Source: Thermohalobaculum sp050330995
GTDB lineage: Bacteria; Pseudomonadota; Alphaproteobacteria; Rhodobacterales; Rhodobacteraceae
Direction: 5' to 3'
DNA: 25,934 nucleotides
NCBI GenBank assembly: GCA_050330995.1
Contig: JBHJHI010000058.1
Span: 1-25,934, forward strand
Shown: piece after piece, positions 21,624-25,934 of the stretch
Position numbering within the stretch: position 1 is the stretch's first letter
Layout: each line of letters begins with the position of its first letter
Notes under the pieces: model-generated
What the model saw: the letters and a program-made list of their open reading frames with translations, nothing else
Told to the model about the DNA's origin: nothing
Database searches by the model: none
Position numbers and translations under genes: made by a program

Positions 21624-24305
21624 TCATCCCTCGTCCCAGAGCCCGACGCCCTCGACCAGCGCCAGCGCTTCCTCGCCCGGCATGGCGAGCACGCGCTCGC
21701 CCGCCACGGCGAGCCCGTCCAGCAGACGCGCCGACAGCGTGCCGCTCGCCGCGTCGCGGAAGAGCAGGTCGTCCCGCCCGTCGCCGTCGGTGTCGACCAC
21801 GTCGAGAAGGGCCGCGCCATCGCTCGGCCCGAGCCCGCCCTGCTCTGCAATGGCGAGCCCGTCCATCAGCCAGCCGTAGAGCGCACCCGAGCTCTCGTGG
21901 CGCCACACCAGATCGGCCGAGCCGTCGGCGGCGAGATCGCCGGTGCCGGCGAGACGCCAGCCGGCGAGCGCGCCGAAGCCGCCCTGCGCGACGGTCGCCG
22001 TCCCGTCCAGCCGCTGCGCGTAGGTCGCGCCGTCATCGCGCTGCCAGACCAGGTCCGCCGCGCCGTCGCCGTCGAGATCGGCGATCGCGGCCAGGTCCCA
22101 GGCAGGTCCGGCCTCGGCCAGCACCCCCTGCCCCTCGATCGCGGCGCCCGCCATCAACCAGGCGTAGGCGGTGCCGTTGTCGTGACGCCAGACGAGGTCG
22201 TGGTCGCCGTCGGCGTCGAGGTCGGCCGTGCCTTCGAGCCGCCAGGCGCGGTCGAGCCCGCCGAGCCCGCGCGCCTCGGCGATCGCCGCGTCGGCCATGC
22301 GCCAGACGAACAACCCGCCGTCGTCGTGGCGCCAGAGCAGATCGCCGGTGCCGTCGCCGTCGAGATCGGGCGTGGCGAGCACGTGCCACTCGGCCCCGAC
22401 ACGCCCCCAGCCGCCCTGCCCCGCGACCGCATCGCCGTCGAGGCGCCAGTGCCAGGTCGCGCCGGTCCGGTCGTTGCGAAACAGCACCTCGGCCCGGCCG
22501 TCGCCGGTCAGATCGGCGAGATCGACCACCCGCCAGTCCGGCCCGGTGGCGCCGATGTCGGCCTCGTCGCCATCCCCGAGCCACCCGCGCACGCCGCCGT
22601 CGGGCAGCTGCCAGAGGAGATCCGCGGCCCCGTCGCCGTCGCGGTCGAGCGGCGAGATGGCGGGGCGCGGCGCGTCGGGCAGCGGCGCGGCGAGGCCCGC
22701 TGGCGTGATCACCCGGTCGCTCGCGCCGTCGGCAGCGTCGGCGACCCCAAGGGCGCGGCCGCCGAACAGCACCCAGGCCTCGGCCGCGCCGCCGACCAGC
22801 AGATCGTCGATCCCGTCGGCGTCGACGTCGCCGACCGAGGCGAGCGTCGGCGTCCCGACGCCCGAGCCGGCCGCGAAGCGCCAGCCCCAGCCGTCGGCCG
22901 GGTCCGCGAGGTCGAGCCGGTCGGGAAGAGCCGCCCCGGCACGGCCGAGCACCACGAGCGCGTCGCCGCCCGCGAGCGCGACGGCGATGTCGTCCACCCC
23001 GTCGCCGTCGAGATCGCCGGCGGCGGCGAGCCCGACCGTGGCGTCGTCGCCGGTCGTGTGCAGCGCCATGCCCTCGCCGGCCGCGGGCGCGCCCTCGTAG
23101 CCGCGCACCGGGCCGTCCGGGCCGCCGAACAGGACATGGACCACACCCCCGGTTCCCGAGCCCTCGCGGTCGGGGCGAAGGACCCCGAGGTCGCCGAAGC
23201 CGTCGGCGTTCACGTCGCCGAGCGCGGCGATCACCGGAGGCTCGCCGCCGGGCTCGATCGCCGGCCAGTCGAGCGCCTCGGCGTCCGAGGTCGCGAGCGG
23301 TGCCCGACCGTCGGCATCGGTCGCGGGTCCGTCCGGTTCGCCGAACAGCGCGAAGGCGTCGCGCGAGACCGTCTCTTCGCCGTAGGGCGCGCCGGGCGTC
23401 GTCGCGAGGAAACGCCGCTCGACCGCGACGCCGATCAGGTCGCCGAGGCCGTCGCCGTCGAGGGCGCCTCCGGCCAACGCGCCGCCCGCGTCGAGGCCGG
23501 GGTCGTCGTCGGCGCCATGGGCGCTCGACCCGCGCGGCACGCTCAACACGAACCCTCGATCCGGCCCGGGCGCGCGGACGTCGAGACCGGCGTCGGCGAG
23601 ATCGCGACGGCCGCGGACCACGGTCGCGAGCGCACGGTGGGCGTCGGGGTCGACGGGCCCGCCGAAACCGGACGTGGCGTCCGCGGGCCTCGGGGCGGTC
23701 GAGATCACCAGATCGTCGAGCCCGTCGCCGTCGAGGTCGGGCGAGACCGAGAGCCCGGTCAGCGACCCCTCCACGCCGGCGATCTCGATCGCCCCGCCGT
23801 CCTCGAGCAGGCGGCCGAGATCGGGGGACGGCCCGAACGGCGCCACCGCGGCGTCGCGACCGAACAGCACGAAGACGGCGCTCACGGGCTCGTCGCCGTG
23901 GAAGCCGCCGGCCAGGGTGCTGCGCGTCGCGATCGCCAGATCGCCGAGGCCGTCGCCGTCGAGATCGCCCGCAGCGAGGAAATGCCCCGGCTCGTTCAGC
24001 TCGGCGTAGAGGCCGCCCGCTGTCTCCAGCCAGTCGATCTGCAGGCGCAGCCCGTCCCGCCCGTCGAGCGCGGCGGCGTCGAGACGCGCGGGCAAGGGTC
24101 CGTCGTCCCGGTCGCGGCCGAACAGGACGTAGACCCCCGCTCCCGACGGGTCGCCCTCGGCGTCGGCGTAGAGGAACTCCCGCGGTGCGGCGAGGGCGAG
24201 GTCGTCGACGCCGTCGCCGTCCACGTCGCCGAGGCCTACGGCCGCGTGGGCGAAGCGGTCGAACCGGCTCCGCCCCTCGATCACCAGACCGGCGTAACCA
24301 GCCAT
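21624..24305 (-). CDS. FG-GAP/VCBS repeat protein, probable double seven-bladed beta-propeller
   Basis: This 893-residue acidic protein contains fourteen Asp-rich calcium-loop repeats (D-x-D/N-x-D-G type). The N-terminal seven each pair a loop with a V-x-V-L-F-G-type strand (integrin-alpha-like FG-GAP repeats, about residues 18-525). The C-terminal seven, about 48 residues each, carry L-L/V-W-R/Q-x-D followed by W-x-L/M-D/A-G (VCBS-like, about residues 545-890). Seven repeats each suggest two complete propellers. There is no signal peptide or membrane anchor, so export would need type I secretion or another route. The ATG at 24305 follows a GGGGGAG ribosome site; the frame continues upstream antisense to the acyl-CoA synthetase and is rejected there. 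It is the first gene of the cluster, 82 bases ahead of the RTX gene. The ligand is unknown; adhesion or a surface scaffold is inference. Confidence 0.85.
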   Translation of the reverse strand: MAGYAGLVIEGRSRFDRFAHAAVGLGDVDGDGVDDLALAAPREFLYADAEGDPSGAGVYVLFGRDRDDGPLPARLDAAALDGRDGLRLQIDWLETAGGLYAELNEPGHFLAAGDLDGDGLGDLAIATRSTLAGGFHGDEPVSAVFVLFGRDAAVAPFGPSPDLGRLLEDGGAIEIAGVEGSLTGLSVSPDLDGDGLDDLVISTAPRPADATSGFGGPVDPDAHRALATVVRGRRDLADAGLDVRAPGPDRGFVLSVPRGSSAHGADDDPGLDAGGALAGGALDGDGLGDLIGVAVERRFLATTPGAPYGEETVSRDAFALFGEPDGPATDADGRAPLATSDAEALDWPAIEPGGEPPVIAALGDVNADGFGDLGVLRPDREGSGTGGVVHVLFGGPDGPVRGYEGAPAAGEGMALHTTGDDATVGLAAAGDLDGDGVDDIAVALAGGDALVVLGRAGAALPDRLDLADPADGWGWRFAAGSGVGTPTLASVGDVDADGIDDLLVGGAAEAWVLFGGRALGVADAADGASDRVITPAGLAAPLPDAPRPAISPLDRDGDGAADLLWQLPDGGVRGWLGDGDEADIGATGPDWRVVDLADLTGDGRAEVLFRNDRTGATWHWRLDGDAVAGQGGWGRVGAEWHVLATPDLDGDGTGDLLWRHDDGGLFVWRMADAAIAEARGLGGLDRAWRLEGTADLDADGDHDLVWRHDNGTAYAWLMAGAAIEGQGVLAEAGPAWDLAAIADLDGDGAADLVWQRDDGATYAQRLDGTATVAQGGFGALAGWRLAGTGDLAADGSADLVWRHESSGALYGWLMDGLAIAEQGGLGPSDGAALLDVVDTDGDGRDDLLFRDAASGTLSARLLDGLAVAGERVLAMPGEEALALVEGVGLWDEG
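21640..24290 (-). repeat. 14-copy protein repeat with recurring 18-base DNA word
   Basis: The calcium-loop repeats are also partly conserved as DNA: the word CCGTCGCCGTCGAGATCG (plus strand) occurs exactly at 22063-22080, 22351-22368, 22999-23016 and 23950-23967, with near copies at about 23449 and 23722. It encodes the D-L-D-G-D-G core. Such words can support repeat-number change by recombination. Confidence 0.6.
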
Positions 24306-24491
24306 CGCGCACTCTCCCCCTCCCGGACAGCCGCCAGAGCACCACGCGCGCCTTGCCAAAGGCTTGCGTCGGCGGGCGGCGTCGGATCGCGGGCGCGACA
24401 CACTGTCTGTCCGACGATGCCGCGATCCGTGCGTTGCACCGCAGCATGGCGAGCCGGCATACTGTCGCCGCGTCAGAGGGAGACCGAAGAC
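24306..24491. promoter_or_regulatory. Divergent promoter region (FG-GAP gene and acyl-CoA synthetase)
   Basis: This 186-base region separates two divergent genes. It holds a 10-bp inverted repeat (CGGATCGCGG at 24383-24392, CCGCGATCCG at 24420-24429, 27-base spacer). Inside that spacer and overlapping it are smaller symmetric words (GACA...TGTC; GTCGGA 24381-24386 with TCCGAC 24410-24415). A candidate plus-strand promoter lies just right of it. No minus-strand promoter was convincing. GGGGGAG on the minus strand serves the FG-GAP gene. Confidence 0.45.
24434..24463 (+). promoter_or_regulatory. Candidate sigma-70 promoter for the acyl-CoA synthetase
   Basis: TTGCAC (24434-24439) and CATACT (24458-24463) are 18 bases apart, each matching four of six consensus bases. 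Transcription would begin about 20 bases before the start codon. Weak but well placed. Confidence 0.35.
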
Positions 24492-25934
24492 ATGAGCATC
24501 CGACATCTGGAGACGCTGTTCTCGCCGGCGTCGGTCGCCGTGATCGGCGCGTCCGAGCGCGAGGGCTCGCTCGGCCGCGTGATCTTCGAGCAAATCCTCG
24601 CGGGCGGCTTCGAGGGGCCGGTCTGGCCGGTGAACCCCAAGCGCGACCGCGTGCTCGGCCACGACGCCTACCCCGAGCCGGGTGCGCTGCCGCGAGCGCC
24701 CGACCTCGCGGTGGTGACGACCCCGGCCCACGCGGTGCCTGGCGCGATCGAGGCGCGCGGCGCGGCCGGCGGGCGCACCGCGATCGTGATCTCGGCCGGG
24801 CTCGAGCGCGACACCACCCTGCGCGCGCGGATGCTGGAGGCGGCGGGGCGCCACGGGCTCCGGATCGTCGGGCCGAACTGCCTCGGGATGCTGCGCCCGA
24901 ACCTCTGCCTGAACGCCAGCTTCGCGCACCGCCTGCCGCTCGGCGGCCGCCTCGCCTTCCTCAGCCAGTCGGGCGCGCTCGTCGGCGGCGTGATCGACTG
25001 GGCGCACGACCACGGCATCGGCTTCAGCCACGTCGTCTCGATGGGCGACCAGGCCGACGTCGACGTCGCCGACCTGCTCGACTACCTCGCCACCGATACC
25101 GAGAGCCGGGCGATCCTGCTCTATCTCGAAGGGATCGAGGACGCGCCCGCCTTCATGTCGGCCGCCCGTGCGGCGGCGCGGGTGAAGCCGGTGATCGCGC
25201 TCAAGTCCGGGCGCCACGCGCAGGGGGCGAAGGCCGCGACCTCGCACTCCGGCGCCTTGGCCGGCACCGACGCGCTGTTCGACGCCGCCTTCGAGCGCGC
25301 GGGCATCCTGCGCATCACCTATCTCGACGAGCTGTTCGACGCGGCCGCGATCCTCGATCGCGCGAAGAGCCCGGGCGCGGGGACGGGCGAGCGCCTCGCG
25401 ATCGTCACCAACGGCGGCGGTGCGGGCGTGCTCGCCGCCGACGCGCTCGCCGACGCGCCGGGCGACGGCGCCGGGCGGCTCGCGACGCTCTCGGACGAGA
25501 CCATGGCCCGCCTCGACGCGGCACTGCCGACGCACTGGAGCCACGCGAACCCGGTCGACGTCATCGGCGACGCCGGCCCGGAGCGCTATGCGGCGGCGAT
25601 GGACGCGGTGCTCGCCGATCCGGGCGTGGACGCGGTGCTGGCGATGAACTGCCCGACCGCGCTCGCCTCGGGCGAGAGCGCGGCGGAGGCGGTCGCCGAG
25701 GCGTGGACGCGCCACGCCAGGGGCCGCTTTCGCCCCAAGCCCGTGCTCGCCAACTGGCTCGGCGGCTCGGGCGCGGCCAAGGCGGCGCGCGGCCTGCTCG
25801 AACGCGCCGGCATCCCGAGCTTTCGCACCCCCGCCGAGGCGGTGCGCGCCTTCGGCTATCTGGTCCGGCGCGGGCGGCTTCTGGAGAAGCTCGCGCGCGT
25901 GCCGCCCTCGCGCCGCGACGGCGCGGCGCCCGAC
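24492..25934 (+). CDS. ADP-forming acetyl/acyl-CoA synthetase, CoA-binding part (3' partial)
   Basis: The frame is open to the window end; 481 codons are visible. The N-terminus is a CoA-binding Rossmann domain (ASVAVIGASEREGSLGR, WPVNPKRDRVLG, DLAVVTTPAHAVP), followed by succinyl-CoA-ligase-like domains with GPNCLGMLRPN, FLSQSGALVGGVIDWA and the phosphohistidine H252 in TSHSGALAGTDALFD. This is the NDP-forming acyl-CoA synthetase family, which interconverts acyl-CoA, ADP and phosphate with free acid, CoA and ATP. Relatives of about 700-900 residues carry an ATP-grasp domain, and some add a GNAT acetyltransferase (Pat-type); neither can be seen here. The ATG has GAGGGAG 9 bases upstream. It is divergent from the FG-GAP gene and probably unrelated to the glycan cluster. 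Confidence 0.88.
   Translation, partial: MSIRHLETLFSPASVAVIGASEREGSLGRVIFEQILAGGFEGPVWPVNPKRDRVLGHDAYPEPGALPRAPDLAVVTTPAHAVPGAIEARGAAGGRTAIVISAGLERDTTLRARMLEAAGRHGLRIVGPNCLGMLRPNLCLNASFAHRLPLGGRLAFLSQSGALVGGVIDWAHDHGIGFSHVVSMGDQADVDVADLLDYLATDTESRAILLYLEGIEDAPAFMSAARAAARVKPVIALKSGRHAQGAKAATSHSGALAGTDALFDAAFERAGILRITYLDELFDAAAILDRAKSPGAGTGERLAIVTNGGGAGVLAADALADAPGDGAGRLATLSDETMARLDAALPTHWSHANPVDVIGDAGPERYAAAMDAVLADPGVDAVLAMNCPTALASGESAAEAVAEAWTRHARGRFRPKPVLANWLGGSGAAKAARGLLERAGIPSFRTPAEAVRAFGYLVRRGRLLEKLARVPPSRRDGAAPD

Noticed and set aside
21542..21850. N-terminal extension of the RTX/DUF4214 frame
   Set aside because: It overlaps the end of the FG-GAP gene out of frame and yields an Arg/Ser/Cys-rich sequence; the ATG at 21541 has a ribosome site.
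24306..25715. Upstream extension of the FG-GAP frame into the acyl-CoA synthetase gene
   Set aside because: The extension is antisense to a conserved enzyme; the ATG at 24305 has its own strong ribosome site.

Overview
The window is a very GC-rich chromosome segment, with G or C at almost every third codon position. It most likely comes from an alphaproteobacterium, probably of the order Hyphomicrobiales (a Methylobacterium- or Salinarimonas-like lineage). The best evidence for this is the adjacent pair of a Mic60/mitofilin-like membrane coiled-coil protein and a HemY-N/TPR protein, an arrangement characteristic of alphaproteobacterial heme operons. The adjacent ugd (rkpK) and lpsL-type genes also fit. 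The genus is inference only. I see no RNA genes, CRISPR array, insertion sequence or phage genes.

Layout: (1) 2-3073 (+), the end of a heme-type operon: mic60-like (its 5' end lies outside the window) and hemY. A hairpin terminator follows near 3203-3235. (2) 3306-5646 (+), UDP-glucose 6-dehydrogenase and a UDP-glucuronate 4-epimerase-like protein, together making UDP-GlcA and then UDP-GalA. (3) 5719-6857 (-), a small stress-type unit: a DJ-1/PfpI protein followed by a DUF892 ferritin-like protein, with a possible EcfG-type promoter about 110 bases upstream. (4) 7192-9006 (+), a two-HKD phospholipase D family protein. (5) 9189-11321 (-), the potassium uptake pair trkH-trkA.

(6) 11576-24305 (-) is the accessory part. 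Transcription runs from high to low coordinates: a giant FG-GAP/VCBS protein that I read as two seven-bladed beta-propellers; an RTX plus DUF4214 protein; a TPR/GT2 glycosyltransferase with a decayed GT-B half; a 253-base gap holding a clean 20-bp palindrome; an unrecognised 500-residue protein; a GT2-GT4 double glycosyltransferase; an FkbM-type methyltransferase; and a sulfotransferase. Three junctions overlap (TGATG, ATGA, ATGA), which points to coordinated translation. My working model is a cell-surface or secreted calcium-binding protein system with its own machinery for building and decorating (methylating, sulfating) a glycan. The sugar nucleotide genes of block 2 could feed it. (7) 24492 to the window end (+), the start of an ADP-forming acyl-CoA synthetase, divergent from block 6.

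The strongest leads for something undescribed are block 6 as a unit, the double-propeller protein, the unrecognised 500-residue protein and the palindrome ahead of it.
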